DNA of 64,000 nt from Lachnospiraceae bacterium G11 (GCA_900103495.1 FMWZ01000015.1:1-64000); one strand, 5' to 3'; shown: positions 43,708-53,000, counted from the stretch's first letter. Numbers and translations are program-made. The notes: generated from the letters alone by a model not told the origin.

Positions 43708-44622
43708 ATGTGGATTTTATTTGTTTTAATATACGGAATACTTAAAGGAGTTCGGGATGTGGCCAAGAAGCTGGCAGTCAGCAAAAGTGGCGTAACCGAG
43801 GTCCTTTTCGTTTACACTTTAATTGCTTTTCTTTTTACAACACCCGAGATTCCCACTGCATGGGGAGTTCCCACAAAGGAAATGCTTCTTATCGCATTTA
43901 AATCCTTTATCATCTTTGTTGCTTTCCTTTGCAGCTTCCATGCAATCAAAAAGATGCCGGTAAGCCTATATGGAGTCCTTGATCTTTCAAGAATGCTTTT
44001 TGCCTTCTTCATCGGAATCTTCTGGCTTAAGGAAACTCCCGGAATCTTGCAGATTGTTGGAATGATTCTTGTTTCCGCAGGCCTTTTGCTTTTAAGATTC
44101 AAGCCGGGCTTTCTCAAATTATCAGAGGATGCTCCCGTAGAGTCTGCTGCGGCAGAAAGTGCAGGCGGTAAGGGAATTCTTATCGGAGGCGAACGAGTGG
44201 CCGGAATCATCCTTATAATGGCCTTCGTTTCCACCTTCTTAAACGCAGTATCGGGAAATCTTGATAAGTATCTTATGAGCACAGGAAATGTCACCAGCGG
44301 GCAGCTCCAGTTCTGGTACATGCTCTACATGCTCATCTATTACGGTATATACGTTATTGTCACCAAGACCAGGATTACAAAGAGCGTCTGGAAGAACGGA
44401 TATGTATGGCTTATTTCCATACTCTTCTTCGTAGCTGACAGGTGCCTCTTTATTGCCAACGGATATGTAGAATCCAAAGTTACCGTTATGACTCTCCTTA
44501 AGCAGGTCTGCGTAGTTGTCACCATCCTCGGAGGCCGCTTCATCTTCAAGGAGAAGAACATTGCCTACAAACTCTTCTGCGCCGGCGTAGTCGTTGCCGG
44601 TATCGTCATCGCCGCTATATAG
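43708..44622 (+). CDS. EamA/DMT-family transporter
   Basis: 304 residues with ten hydrophobic segments in two five-helix halves, the EamA duplication. The central loop (about 130-160) is hydrophilic and rich in Ala and Ser. Typical motif 'GILKGVRDVAKKL' follows the first helix. DMT exporters move amino acids, nucleosides or metabolites; the substrate cannot be told. It is 18 bases from the radical SAM gene. Confidence 0.85.
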   Translation: MWILFVLIYGILKGVRDVAKKLAVSKSGVTEVLFVYTLIAFLFTTPEIPTAWGVPTKEMLLIAFKSFIIFVAFLCSFHAIKKMPVSLYGVLDLSRMLFAFFIGIFWLKETPGILQIVGMILVSAGLLLLRFKPGFLKLSEDAPVESAAAESAGGKGILIGGERVAGIILIMAFVSTFLNAVSGNLDKYLMSTGNVTSGQLQFWYMLYMLIYYGIYVIVTKTRITKSVWKNGYVWLISILFFVADRCLFIANGYVESKVTVMTLLKQVCVVVTILGGRFIFKEKNIAYKLFCAGVVVAGIVIAAI

Positions 44623-44640
44623 GTGCAAAGAGGGCTGATC

Positions 44641-45648
44641 ATGAACAAAGAATTTGATATCCAGCAGTACATGACTGAAGGTGTTGAGAGGGTCGTTGCC
44701 GACGCTCTTAAGGCTACTTTGCGCAATCCCAAGGAAAGCGCCTTTATGGTCAAGTTTGCGGCTGCCAGTAAGACAGCATCCAAGAAAAGGCGGGTGGCTG
44801 AAGATAACGGCGAGCATATCCCTCCTTTTTTGATTGCAAGTATTACCAGCCAGTGTAACCTTCATTGTGCAGGCTGCTACTCTCGCTGCAATGAAGCAAC
44901 TGTTGATGCAGCACCGGTTAAACAGCTTACCGGTGATGAGTGGAATAAGGTTTTTACCGAAGCAGAAGATCTTGGAATCAGCTTCATCCTTTTGGCCGGT
45001 GGGGAACCCATGTTAAGGCGAGACGTAATTGAAGCTGCCGGGAAGCATAAAAATATTCTCTTCCCTATTTTTACCAACGGAACCTATTTTGATGAAAAAT
45101 ACTTTAATATCATGGACTCCAACCGCAATCTCATACCTATTATGAGCATCGAAGGAAAAAAAGATGTCACAGATGCGAGACGCGGGGCGGGTATTTATGA
45201 TAGACTGATTAGGAATATGGATGAATGCCATAGCAGAGGCCTGATTTTTGGCGCGTCCGTAACCGTTACAACCGAAAACATTAAGGAAGTAAGCTCTGAC
45301 AGCTTCTTAAAGGAATTGTCCGACAGAGGCTGTAAGGCAGTTATATTCGTCGAGTACGTGCCTGTTACCGAGGAAAGCAAGGAATTGGCCCCCGGTGATG
45401 AGAAAAGCTCAGGCGGATGTGTTGCCGCAGGCAGAGGTTTCTTCCACATCAACTCCCATGGTGGTGCAGAGCCATGTCCTTTCTCACCCTATTCGGATGT
45501 AAATGTCAAAGATACATCCCTAAGAGAAGCTATGCACTCTCCATTATTTACAGCATTAAGAAGCGGAGATGTTTTGTTGGACGATCACGACGGTGGATGC
45601 GTATTGTACGAGAAACGGGCCCAGGTCGAAGCCCTCTTGACGAAATAA
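44641..45648 (+). CDS. Radical SAM protein
   Basis: 335 residues from ATG at 44641, eight bases after AAAGAGGG; a GTG six codons earlier has none. The radical SAM triad is Cys72, Cys76, Cys79 in SQCNLHCAGCYSRC, then the glycine-rich LAGGEPML near 118. C-terminal Cys residues (GGCVAAGRG, AEPCPFSPY) could bind a further cluster, as in SPASM-type enzymes, though the pattern is short. Located between a transporter and a nitroreductase; the substrate is unknown. Confidence 0.88.
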   Translation: MNKEFDIQQYMTEGVERVVADALKATLRNPKESAFMVKFAAASKTASKKRRVAEDNGEHIPPFLIASITSQCNLHCAGCYSRCNEATVDAAPVKQLTGDEWNKVFTEAEDLGISFILLAGGEPMLRRDVIEAAGKHKNILFPIFTNGTYFDEKYFNIMDSNRNLIPIMSIEGKKDVTDARRGAGIYDRLIRNMDECHSRGLIFGASVTVTTENIKEVSSDSFLKELSDRGCKAVIFVEYVPVTEESKELAPGDEKSSGGCVAAGRGFFHINSHGGAEPCPFSPYSDVNVKDTSLREAMHSPLFTALRSGDVLLDDHDGGCVLYEKRAQVEALLTK

Positions 45649-45682
45649 ACTGCAGGCATTGCAGTCATATGAGGAAGAAAAA

Positions 45683-46477
45683 ATGAATAATTTAGAGTTA
45701 ATCAAAACAAGACGAAGTGTCAGAACCTTTGACGGTAAACCTTTATCCGAGGAGGATAAGAATAAACTTTTGGAGTTTGGCAAGAACATTCCAAATCCCT
45801 ACAATATTCCCGTAGAGTTCATTTACCTTGATGCCAAGGAGCATGGAGTATCAAGCCCCGTTATTACCGGTGAGAACGCATACTTTGCTGCAAAGGTAAA
45901 GCTTAGCGAGCACAGCGAGGAAGCCTTCGGCTACTCCTTTGAAAAATTCGTACTCTACGCATGGTCACTTGGGATTGGAACCACCTGGATTGGCGGAACC
46001 ATGAAGCGTGAGCTTTTTGAAAGCGAGGCCGGCGTCGGGGAAGACGAGAGAATGTACTGCGTTACCCCCGTTGGTTACCCCGCAAAGAAGAAATCCATTA
46101 AGGAAATCGCAATGCGTACCGGAATTCGTGCCGACTCAAGAAAAGACGCAAAAGACCTCTTCTTTGAGAATGATTTCGGCACTCCTCTCTCCCACGTGGA
46201 AGACACAATAAAGAACGCCCTTGAAGCTGTTCGTCTCGGCCCCTCAGCTGTAAACAAGCAGCCCTGGAGAATAGTTAAGTGCGGCAACAGCTACCACTTC
46301 TACGTAAGACACGATAAGGGCTATTCCGAGCATCCAAAGGGAGATATTCAGATGGTTGATATGGGCATCGCCCTTTGCCACTTCATGGACTTTGCCGGCG
46401 GAGAATTATCCATCAATGATCCCGGAATCAAAGTTCCCGAGGATTGCATGGAATACGTTGCAACCGTAACCGTATAA
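45683..46477 (+). CDS. Nitroreductase family protein
   Basis: 264 residues from ATG at 45683, with GAGGAAG upstream. FMN-binding nitroreductase fold: IKTRRSVRTFDGKPL at the start, SLGIGTTWIGG near 108 and a second repeat 'KNALEAVRLGPSAVNKQPWR' near 178 with the Pro-Trp-Arg motif. The length is typical of the larger nitroreductases. Ends in a strong terminator before tRNA-Trp. Confidence 0.88.
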   Translation: MNNLELIKTRRSVRTFDGKPLSEEDKNKLLEFGKNIPNPYNIPVEFIYLDAKEHGVSSPVITGENAYFAAKVKLSEHSEEAFGYSFEKFVLYAWSLGIGTTWIGGTMKRELFESEAGVGEDERMYCVTPVGYPAKKKSIKEIAMRTGIRADSRKDAKDLFFENDFGTPLSHVEDTIKNALEAVRLGPSAVNKQPWRIVKCGNSYHFYVRHDKGYSEHPKGDIQMVDMGIALCHFMDFAGGELSINDPGIKVPEDCMEYVATVTV

Positions 46478-46487
46478 ATAGCATAAG

Positions 46488-46518
46488 AAAAAGCTCATCC
46501 AAATCGGATGAGCTTTTT
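46488..46518 (+). terminator. Terminator of the nitroreductase gene
   Basis: AAGCTCATCC and GGATGAGCTT form a 10-bp stem, extended by A-T pairs to 13 bp, with an AAATC loop, then TTATTTT. It ends the plus-strand unit nine bases before the tRNA gene on the other strand. Confidence 0.88.
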
Positions 46519-46526
46519 TATTTTAG

Positions 46527-46597
46527 CAGGAGAAGAGGGAATCGAACCCCCGTTAACGGTTTTGGAGACCGCCGCACTACCGCTGTACTATTCTCCT
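46527..46597 (-). tRNA. tRNA-Trp (CCA)
   Basis: 71 nt. The acceptor stem AGGAGAA/TTCTCCT is a perfect seven pairs, the anticodon loop is CTCCAAA (anticodon CCA, reading UGG), and the T loop GGTTCGATTC is standard. The 3' CCA is not encoded. It lies downstream of aspS on the same strand and may be cut from that transcript or have its own promoter. It is the tRNA sensed by the trp T-box at 26648. Confidence 0.96.
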
Positions 46598-46661
46598 ATT
46601 TCCTTCGTTGGAATCGCACCAACGAAGGTTATTATAGCATAGTATTATTACCTATTGCAAG

Positions 46662-48449
46662 TTAATTTTCTTCCTTTTTTTCAGGAAGTTTAATAGCGAT
46701 ATGAACATCGTCAAGCTGCTTCTGATCCACGTCTGAAGGGGCACCCATCATAACGTCTGCCGCAGACTTGTTCATAGGGAAGCAGATAACCTCTCTGATG
46801 GACTCTTCTCCTGTGAGAAGCATAATCATGCGGTCTACTCCGGGAGCAGCTCCTGCGTGAGGCGGTGCACCATAGCAGAACGCATTGTACATTGCAGGGA
46901 ACTTAGCCTTAACTTCGTTCTCACCAAGACCCACAAGGTTAAATGCCTTAACCATGATTTCGGGATCGTGGTTTCTGACTGCGCCTGATGCTGACTCGTA
47001 TCCGTTGATTACAAGGTCATACTGGAAAGCGCTGATTGTAAGAGGATCAATCTCTCCTTTTTCAGCCTTGAGGAGTACATCCATACCACCGTTGGGCATT
47101 GAGAAAGGATTGTGGCAGAACTCTAACTTGCCTGACTCCTCGCCGATTTCGTACATGGGGAAGTCAACAATCCAGCACATCTGGTACTGCTCTTTGTCCA
47201 TGTGATTGGGGCAAAGGATACCAAGTTTAGAACGCATAACTCCGGCTGTCTTAAGGGCTGTTGCCTTGTTGCCTGCTGCGATACCAACAAAGTATCCGGG
47301 CTTCAAGCCGAGAGCGTTAACAACTTTATCTTTAACGGGAGCAACGAACTTGGAGATGCCTCCAACGATTTCGCCCTGCTCATCCATTCTGAACCAGTAA
47401 GTCTTCTGTGCTGTCTGAACCTCTACGTCCGCAATAAGAGCGTCAATCTGCTTTCTTGTAGCGGTAAAATCACTTACTATGCAGACTTCAATGTTCTGTC
47501 CGTTGAAGGGATCGAATCCGATATCTGAAAGCACCTCAGTGGCATCCTGTAATGTAAAGTCAATACGAAGATCGGGCTTGTCTGTACCGTACTTCTCCAT
47601 TGCCTCACGATAAGGAATACGCTTGAAGGGTGCAGGTGTAACTCTCTTATATGTACCAAACTTCTCGAATACGGGAACAAGAACCTTCTCAAGCACTCCG
47701 AGAACGTCATCCTGGGTTGCGAAAGCCATCTCCATATCAAGCTGATAGAACTCACCGGGGGTTCTGTCGCCTCTTGCATCCTCGTCTCTGAAGCAGGGTG
47801 CAACCTGGAAATATCTGTCAAAACCAGATGTCATAAGAAGCTGCTTAAACTGCTGAGGTGCCTGGGGAAGTGCATAGAACTTTCCGGGGAACTTACGTGA
47901 AGGAACAATATAGTCTCTTGCGCCCTCAGGTGATGAAGCAGTAAGGATAGGTGTTGTAATCTCAAGGAAACCTTCCTCGGTCATAAGACGTCTAAGTTCT
48001 GCAACAACCTGGCTTCTTAATACAATCTTGCTCTTAACCTCAGGGTTTCTGAGGTCGAGGAATCTGTACTTAAGTCTGGTATTCTCATCAGCTTCTTTGG
48101 ATCTGTTAATCTCGAAGGGAAGCTCATTGTAAGTACACTTACCAAGAACCTTAATCTCGGTAGGGGTTACCTCTATATCACCGGTAGCAATCTGAGGGTT
48201 CTTGTTGGAACGCTCTCTTACCACACCGGTTACGGAAATGGTTGACTCCTTGTTAACGTCATCCACTACGTTCATCATCTCTTCTGTCTCAACGACAATC
48301 TGAGTTGTGCCGTAGAAATCCCTCAAAATAAGGAATCCAAGGTTCTTTGACACCTTACGGATATTCTCAAGCCAACCTACAAGTGTTACTGTTTCTCCCA
48401 CATTACCGATACGAAGTTCGTTACAGTTGTGAGTTCTTGACTGTGTCAT
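46662..48449 (-). CDS. aspS: Aspartyl-tRNA synthetase
   Basis: 595 residues, the bacterial AspRS type with an anticodon-binding OB fold (1-105), class II core with motif 2 FRDEDARGDRTPGEFYQLD near 218 and motif 3 APGVDRMIMLLTG near 545, and the GAD insertion (about 290-410). It charges tRNA-Asp. Whether it also charges tRNA-Asn depends on residues I cannot evaluate. Start ATG follows CAGGAGATG. It is followed by tRNA-Trp on the same strand after 64 bases. Confidence 0.97.
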   Translation of the reverse strand: MTQSRTHNCNELRIGNVGETVTLVGWLENIRKVSKNLGFLILRDFYGTTQIVVETEEMMNVVDDVNKESTISVTGVVRERSNKNPQIATGDIEVTPTEIKVLGKCTYNELPFEINRSKEADENTRLKYRFLDLRNPEVKSKIVLRSQVVAELRRLMTEEGFLEITTPILTASSPEGARDYIVPSRKFPGKFYALPQAPQQFKQLLMTSGFDRYFQVAPCFRDEDARGDRTPGEFYQLDMEMAFATQDDVLGVLEKVLVPVFEKFGTYKRVTPAPFKRIPYREAMEKYGTDKPDLRIDFTLQDATEVLSDIGFDPFNGQNIEVCIVSDFTATRKQIDALIADVEVQTAQKTYWFRMDEQGEIVGGISKFVAPVKDKVVNALGLKPGYFVGIAAGNKATALKTAGVMRSKLGILCPNHMDKEQYQMCWIVDFPMYEIGEESGKLEFCHNPFSMPNGGMDVLLKAEKGEIDPLTISAFQYDLVINGYESASGAVRNHDPEIMVKAFNLVGLGENEVKAKFPAMYNAFCYGAPPHAGAAPGVDRMIMLLTGEESIREVICFPMNKSAADVMMGAPSDVDQKQLDDVHIAIKLPEKKEEN

Positions 48450-48534
48450 TTATATTCATCTCCTGTAAAATTAATGTCTCTACAACGTCCCTTATTCTAA
48501 CAAATTATGGAGATTTTGTCCACAGATATATGCA

Positions 48535-48618
48535 TTATCTCGAAAGGACCCTCCTGGCTTCCTCGCACCACTTAAGATACCCTTCATAGGTCGTAATCCC
48601 AAAGCTCCCTTTCCAACG
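48535..48618 (-). pseudogene. Possible 3' remnant of a gene
   Basis: A 27-codon minus-strand frame ends in TAA at 48535 and reads as ordinary protein (GSFGITTYEGYLKWCEE), but the frame upstream runs straight into the terminator hairpin at 48622 and has no start or ribosome site. It could be the tail of a lost gene between aspS and the thioesterase gene. The family is not recognised. Confidence 0.25.
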
Positions 48619-48621
48619 AAA

Positions 48622-48649
48622 AAAGCACCTGCATTTCTGCAGGTGCTTT
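48622..48649 (-). terminator. Terminator of the thioesterase gene
   Basis: A 12-bp perfect stem (AAAGCACCTGCA/TGCAGGTGCTTT), a 4-base loop, then a run of T on the minus strand. It ends nine bases after the stop at 48658. Confidence 0.88.
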
Positions 48650-48657
48650 CGGATTCG

Positions 48658-49071
48658 CTATTCTTTTATCTTCTTCGGCACATGTGCTCCGGTAAAGCTG
48701 ACAACAGCTATATATGTTCCCAGCTCATCCCTTACATCAACTTGGTAAAAGCAGTTTCTCTTACCGTCTTTAAGGAGTTTTGCCTCGGCAGTAAGAGTCT
48801 TCCCCCGGGTAGGGTTAAGGAAGCTGGCATGACCATCTGCACTTACACTGGCCACCTCTTTACCAAAATTGGAAGCCACTGCAAAAGCAAAATCCGCCAG
48901 AGTATATATTGCCCCGCCCATAACGCCGCCATATGCGTTCAGATGATCCGGCGTCAGGTCCATACTGCACCTGGCAAAATCCTCACCTATCTCATCAATC
49001 TTAATTCCGGAGAGTTTTGTAGCGTACAAATCTTTAGAAAACTCTTCCCTTGCTTCATCTATTTTGCTCAT
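48658..49071 (-). CDS. Hotdog-fold thioesterase (PaaI-like)
   Basis: 137 residues. Hotdog pattern with GGVMGGAIYTLADFAFA near 47, the PaaI-type helix with its conserved Gly-Gly and Asp, and the strand RGKTLTAEAKLLKDGKRNCFY. It would hydrolyse acyl-CoA or aryl-CoA thioesters. Length and order match the PaaI group. Followed by a terminator; it lies 22 bases from the clpC stop, so it may be read from the clpC transcript. Confidence 0.85.
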   Translation of the reverse strand: MSKIDEAREEFSKDLYATKLSGIKIDEIGEDFARCSMDLTPDHLNAYGGVMGGAIYTLADFAFAVASNFGKEVASVSADGHASFLNPTRGKTLTAEAKLLKDGKRNCFYQVDVRDELGTYIAVVSFTGAHVPKKIKE

Positions 49072-49093
49072 TTATAAGTTCTCACATTCCCGG

Positions 49094-51538
49094 TTACTTC
49101 TTAACAGTAAAGGTGACCTTCCCATCCTTAAATCCGGCAGTCACGGTATCAAGAGGCTGAACTCTCTTATAAAGAATCTCCTCCGAAAGAGCGTCCTCGA
49201 TAACAGACTGCACAGCTCTCTTTAAGGGTCTAGCACCCATCTTGGCATCTGAATACTTGCTTACCAGATGATCTTTCAGGGCAGAAGAAACCTTAAGGTT
49301 GATGTTAAGTTGTTCCTTACATCTCTTGGAAAGATTATCACAAAGAAGGGTGGTAATCTGCTTCATGTTATCCTTGTTAAGAACATGGAACACCATAATG
49401 TCATCAATTCTGTTGATGAACTCGGGCTTGAACATCTTCTTAACCTCTTCCATAACAGCACCCTTCATTCTCTCATGGTCCTGTTCCTCAGTGGTTTCGG
49501 ATGCGAATCCCAGGTTCTTGGGCTCAACAATTCTCTGAGCTCCGGCATTTGATGTCATTATGATAATGCTGTTCTTGAAGCTTACCTTACGTCCCTTTGA
49601 GTCAGTAACATGTCCATCATCAAGTATCTGAAGGAGTACGTTAAATACATCGGGGTGTGCCTTCTCTATCTCATCGAAAAGAACTACGGAATAAGGATTC
49701 TGTCTGATCTTCTCAGCCAGCTGACCGCCTTCATCGAATCCCACATATCCCGGAGGTGAACCAATCATCTTGGCTACGGAATGACCTTCCATATACTCCG
49801 ACATATCGACTCTTATCATGGAATCCTCGGAGCCAAACATGGCCTCAGCAAGGGCTTTAGATAATTCGGTTTTGCCCACACCGGTAGGACCTAAGAAAAG
49901 GAAGGAACCGATAGGTCTGTTGGGATCTTTAAGGCCTACTCTTCCTCGTCTCATGGCCTTGGCAAGGGATACAACAGCCTCCTCCTGTCCGATGACTCTC
50001 TTATGAAGAATGCTCTCCAGCTTAAGGAGCTTCTCGCTTTCCTTCTGGGCCAGCTTCTTAACGGGAATCTTGGTCCACATTGCCACAACTTCGGCAATGT
50101 CGTTCTCATCTATGGAATAAGACTCTCTGGCTTTCTTTCTGTCGTAGTTTCTCTTTGCTCTGTCAAGCTTCTCCCAGAGTTCGTCCTGTTCCTTCTTAAT
50201 CTGACCTGCAACTTCAAAAGCCTCCATTCTGATGGCTGATGCAATCTTGGCGTCACAGTTCTGAATCTCCTCATTGATTTCTTTAATGTTTGAAGGAACA
50301 TTCATAGTCTTGATTCTGGCTGCTGAGCAGGCCTCATCAATAAGGTCAATGGCCTTATCGGGAAGGTTCCTGTCGTTGATATATCTGGCAGACAGTCTTA
50401 CAGCTGCTTCTATGGCAGAATCGGTTATTTCTACACCATGGTGCTCGGCATATTTGGGAGCGACACCCTTAAGGATTCTGATAGCCTCCTCAGGTGTGGG
50501 TTCCTCAACATTTACAGGCTGGAAACGGCGCTCCAGTGCCTTATCTTTCTCTACATATTTTCTGTACTCTGTTATGGTGGTGGCACCGATAAGCTGAATC
50601 TCACCTCTTGCCAATGAAGGCTTAAGGATATTGGATGCGTCAATGGCACCCTCGGCTCCGCCGGCACCTATAAGAGTATGAAGCTCATCAAGGAAAAGAA
50701 TTACATCGCCGGATTCAATAACTTCGGCAATGACCTTTTTGATTCTCTCCTCAAATTCACCTCTGTATTTACTTCCTGCAACCATTCCTGAAAGGTCCAG
50801 GGTTAGAAGTCTCTTGCCCTGAACTGTGGGAGGAACGTCTCCTGCCACGATTCGTCTTGCAAGTCCTTCAACAACGGCAGTCTTACCAACACCGGGTTCA
50901 CCGATAAGGCAGGGATTGTTCTTGGTTCTTCTTGAAATAATCTGAATTACTCTGGAAATCTCCTCTTCTCTGCCAACCACAGGGTCAAGTTTTCCCTCAG
51001 CCGCAAGCTTGGTCAGATCTCGACTGTATTGGGAAAGAGTAGATACTTTCTTTTTACCCCCATTACGGTTCTTGGCAAGGTCCCCCTTGTGGGCCTCCAA
51101 GTCTCCGCCCACACTTCTTATTAACTCCATGTACATCTTCTGAATAGGTGCGTTGAGGGTAATAAGAATTCTGGAAGCTATACTTTCATTCTCCTTAAGC
51201 ATTGCTAAGAGAATGTGCTCTGTTCCGGTTTCTGTGGCGCCAAAGCTTCTGGCAACCTCATGAGACATCTCAAGAATCTTGCCGGCTCTTGGGGAATAGC
51301 CCTCTCTGTCTAAAAGCGCCACTGCTCCGTCCATGGCGACCTGATTCTCAATAAGCTCTGTAACCTTCTCTAATGTCACCCCGTTTGATGTGAGGATCAT
51401 GGAGGCAACGCCTGTCTCTTCCTTAAGAAGGCCAATCAGAATATGCTCTGTTCCTATATAACCCTGACCTGACTTCTTGGCATAGGTTGCCGCCATGGAA
51501 AGGGCTCTGGATGCTTTATCTGTAAATCTCTCCTGCAT
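49094..51538 (-). CDS. clpC: ATP-dependent Clp protease ATPase subunit ClpC
   Basis: 814 residues. Two N-terminal Clp repeats (about 1-145), first AAA domain with Walker A GEPGVGKT near 210 and Walker [10 protein letters not shown], a short M-domain coil (about 410-460), second AAA domain with GPTGVGKTE near 550 and the ClpP-binding loop region near 660. It unfolds proteins for ClpP. In many Firmicutes it sits behind ctsR-mcsA-mcsB; here the only gene upstream is a GntR-type regulator 15 nt away, in a single operon. Confidence 0.96.
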   Translation of the reverse strand: MQERFTDKASRALSMAATYAKKSGQGYIGTEHILIGLLKEETGVASMILTSNGVTLEKVTELIENQVAMDGAVALLDREGYSPRAGKILEMSHEVARSFGATETGTEHILLAMLKENESIASRILITLNAPIQKMYMELIRSVGGDLEAHKGDLAKNRNGGKKKVSTLSQYSRDLTKLAAEGKLDPVVGREEEISRVIQIISRRTKNNPCLIGEPGVGKTAVVEGLARRIVAGDVPPTVQGKRLLTLDLSGMVAGSKYRGEFEERIKKVIAEVIESGDVILFLDELHTLIGAGGAEGAIDASNILKPSLARGEIQLIGATTITEYRKYVEKDKALERRFQPVNVEEPTPEEAIRILKGVAPKYAEHHGVEITDSAIEAAVRLSARYINDRNLPDKAIDLIDEACSAARIKTMNVPSNIKEINEEIQNCDAKIASAIRMEAFEVAGQIKKEQDELWEKLDRAKRNYDRKKARESYSIDENDIAEVVAMWTKIPVKKLAQKESEKLLKLESILHKRVIGQEEAVVSLAKAMRRGRVGLKDPNRPIGSFLFLGPTGVGKTELSKALAEAMFGSEDSMIRVDMSEYMEGHSVAKMIGSPPGYVGFDEGGQLAEKIRQNPYSVVLFDEIEKAHPDVFNVLLQILDDGHVTDSKGRKVSFKNSIIIMTSNAGAQRIVEPKNLGFASETTEEQDHERMKGAVMEEVKKMFKPEFINRIDDIMVFHVLNKDNMKQITTLLCDNLSKRCKEQLNINLKVSSALKDHLVSKYSDAKMGARPLKRAVQSVIEDALSEEILYKRVQPLDTVTAGFKDGKVTFTVKK

Positions 51539-51553
51539 ATAATATCCTTTCTC

Positions 51554-51925
51554 TTATTTTGTATATTTGTCGTAGAACTGGTCCACCAAAGCATGGACCT
51601 CTTCTCTGGTAATGTTCTTAACCAGGCCCCTTGTCAGAAGCACCTGAAGGGCATCCTGCATGTCGCTTAAAGCCTGAAGCTTGTCCTCATCAATGGCAAT
51701 TACGGCACCTCGTCTCCTGTCAACCTTGACGAATCCTTCATCACGAAGAACCGCATAGGCTTTATTAACCGTATGCATGTTAATTCCGATCATGTCGGCC
51801 AAAGCGCGCACACTTGGAAGGGAATCCCCCTCCCTGAACTGCTCGGTGGCTATTCCCATGATAATCTGGTTTCGAAGCTGCATGTAAAGGGCTTCATCGC
51901 TGTTAAAATCAATCTCTATATACAT
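51554..51925 (-). CDS. GntR-family (YtrA-like) transcriptional regulator
   Basis: 123 residues. Winged helix-turn-helix of the GntR type: 'QLRNQIIMGIATEQFREGDSLPSVRALADMIGINMHTVNKAYAVL' (broken here by domain: LPSVRALADMIGI is the recognition region), followed by a short C-terminal helix, as in the YtrA subfamily that lacks an effector domain. It is first in the operon with clpC. Its own promoter lies 40 bases upstream, so it may repress this operon or sense the loss of a partner. Confidence 0.9.
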   Translation of the reverse strand: MYIEIDFNSDEALYMQLRNQIIMGIATEQFREGDSLPSVRALADMIGINMHTVNKAYAVLRDEGFVKVDRRRGAVIAIDEDKLQALSDMQDALQVLLTRGLVKNITREEVHALVDQFYDKYTK

Positions 51926-51964
51926 AATTCACCCTCTCTTTCTATCGGTGAAACTGTTATATTC

Positions 51965-51993
51965 ATAGTATAACAAGCGCAGTAGTATGTCAA
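51965..51993 (-). promoter_or_regulatory. Promoter of the gntR-clpC operon
   Basis: Minus strand: consensus TTGACA (51988-51993), a 17-bp spacer and TACTAT (51965-51970). A start near 51958 leaves a leader of about 30 nt that includes GAGGGTGAAT. Confidence 0.8.
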
Positions 51994-52000
51994 ATAAAAA

Positions 52001-52032
52001 AGCTGCGTTCCGGACCTTCCGGTAACGCAGCT
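52001..52032 (-). terminator. Terminator of the XRE regulator gene
   Basis: AGCTGCGTT pairs with AACGCAGCT, with an inner CCGGA/TCCGG stem. The minus-strand T-run (TTTTTT) follows. It separates the XRE-DUF2975 unit from the gntR promoter. Confidence 0.85.
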
Positions 52033-52039
52033 CCTTTTT

Positions 52040-52270
52040 CTATTCTTCGTCGCTTCCTACGGCGTTTGGATCATACTCAAGTATGTCTCCGGGCTGGCAG
52101 CCAAGTGCCTCACAGATTGCCTCCAAAGTGGAAAAGCGAATGGCGCTGATTTTGCCTGTTTTGATCTTGGAAAGGTTAACGTTGGAAACCCCAACCCTCT
52201 CCGATAATTCATTTAAACTCATCTTTCTGTCCGCCATTACGCGGTCAAGTCTTAATACAATCTTACTCAT
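52040..52270 (-). CDS. XRE-family (YozG-like) regulator
   Basis: 76 residues, almost entirely one helix-turn-helix: LNELSERVGVSNVNLSKIKTG with ALGCQPGDILEY at the end, the YozG pattern. These small regulators commonly pair with DUF2975 membrane proteins in Firmicutes, as here, where the DUF2975 gene precedes by 14 bases. The pair may sense the membrane state; that is inference. Confidence 0.9.
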   Translation of the reverse strand: MSKIVLRLDRVMADRKMSLNELSERVGVSNVNLSKIKTGKISAIRFSTLEAICEALGCQPGDILEYDPNAVGSDEE

Positions 52271-52284
52271 ATGGTGTTCCCTCC

Positions 52285-52842
52285 TTACAATGTCTCATCG
52301 ATTTCATTCTGAAGTGCAGCACCATACTCAAAGATAGCGTAGATGCAGAAGAGGATGAATCCGGTTACAACTGCAACTCCAAGTGACATGGTAAGGAGAG
52401 CTGCTATGGTCATTACAATAAAGCCGGTCTTAATCTGCTTCATGGCTCTGTTTGAGAAAGGTGAATTCTCTTCACGTACTACCACAAAGATTCTCTTGAT
52501 AAAGGTGACAATAACTGCTACCAGAACGCAAGCCAGGCCTGCTGCAAGGCAAGATACAGCCATAGGGCCGGCATAGTTGCCTTCCTCAAACTTCTCATCC
52601 AAGTCTGCGAAGAAATGGAAAAGACCATTATATTCAATTGTGTTACGAGTGGTCAGCTTCCCTTCGGCAACTCCCTGCTGTAAATAAGGATTAATTGAAC
52701 CGCCTTTAACGAAAAGCATAATTCCTGCTATCAGTGCAATAGCCGCACATACGATTGTGAATACCTGGATTACTCCAACAATCTTTGCTGCTGTGTTACA
52801 ACGCTTCTTAACTGCTACAAGCTTCATGTTCTGTTCATTCAT
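52285..52842 (-). CDS. DUF2975 membrane protein
   Basis: 185 residues from ATG at 52840-52842, with GGAGG upstream; a longer frame adds five residues before it. Four membrane helices (about 20-42, 85-108, 125-150 and 155-180) and a short loop with 'RVVVREENSPFSNRAMKQIK', the DUF2975 hallmark, expected on the cytoplasmic side. Partner of the XRE regulator downstream. Confidence 0.88.
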   Translation of the reverse strand: MNEQNMKLVAVKKRCNTAAKIVGVIQVFTIVCAAIALIAGIMLFVKGGSINPYLQQGVAEGKLTTRNTIEYNGLFHFFADLDEKFEEGNYAGPMAVSCLAAGLACVLVAVIVTFIKRIFVVVREENSPFSNRAMKQIKTGFIVMTIAALLTMSLGVAVVTGFILFCIYAIFEYGAALQNEIDETL

Positions 52843-52971
52843 TATTTTTTCCTCCAATGTGAATTATCTCTTTTGTGTTTTTGGTTTGTTTCTTAATGTC
52901 TTATTGTTTTAGCGTTTAATATTAGTTCTTTGAGCTCTTCCATTAAATATTTAATGTTTATCGATAAATCA

Positions 52972-53000
52972 ACTATAGCAGGTCAAATAATGTTTGTCAA
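52972..53000 (-). promoter_or_regulatory. Promoter of the DUF2975-XRE operon
   Basis: Minus strand: TTGACA (52995-53000), a 17-bp spacer and TATAGT (52972-52977). A leader of about 120 nt follows; it holds ATTAAATATTTAAT, a near-perfect palindrome that might be an operator for the regulator. Confidence 0.8.

Noticed and set aside
44239-44865. Minus-strand frame of 208 codons opposite the EamA and radical SAM genes
   Set aside because: It spans two well-supported plus-strand genes and has no ribosome site or known domain.
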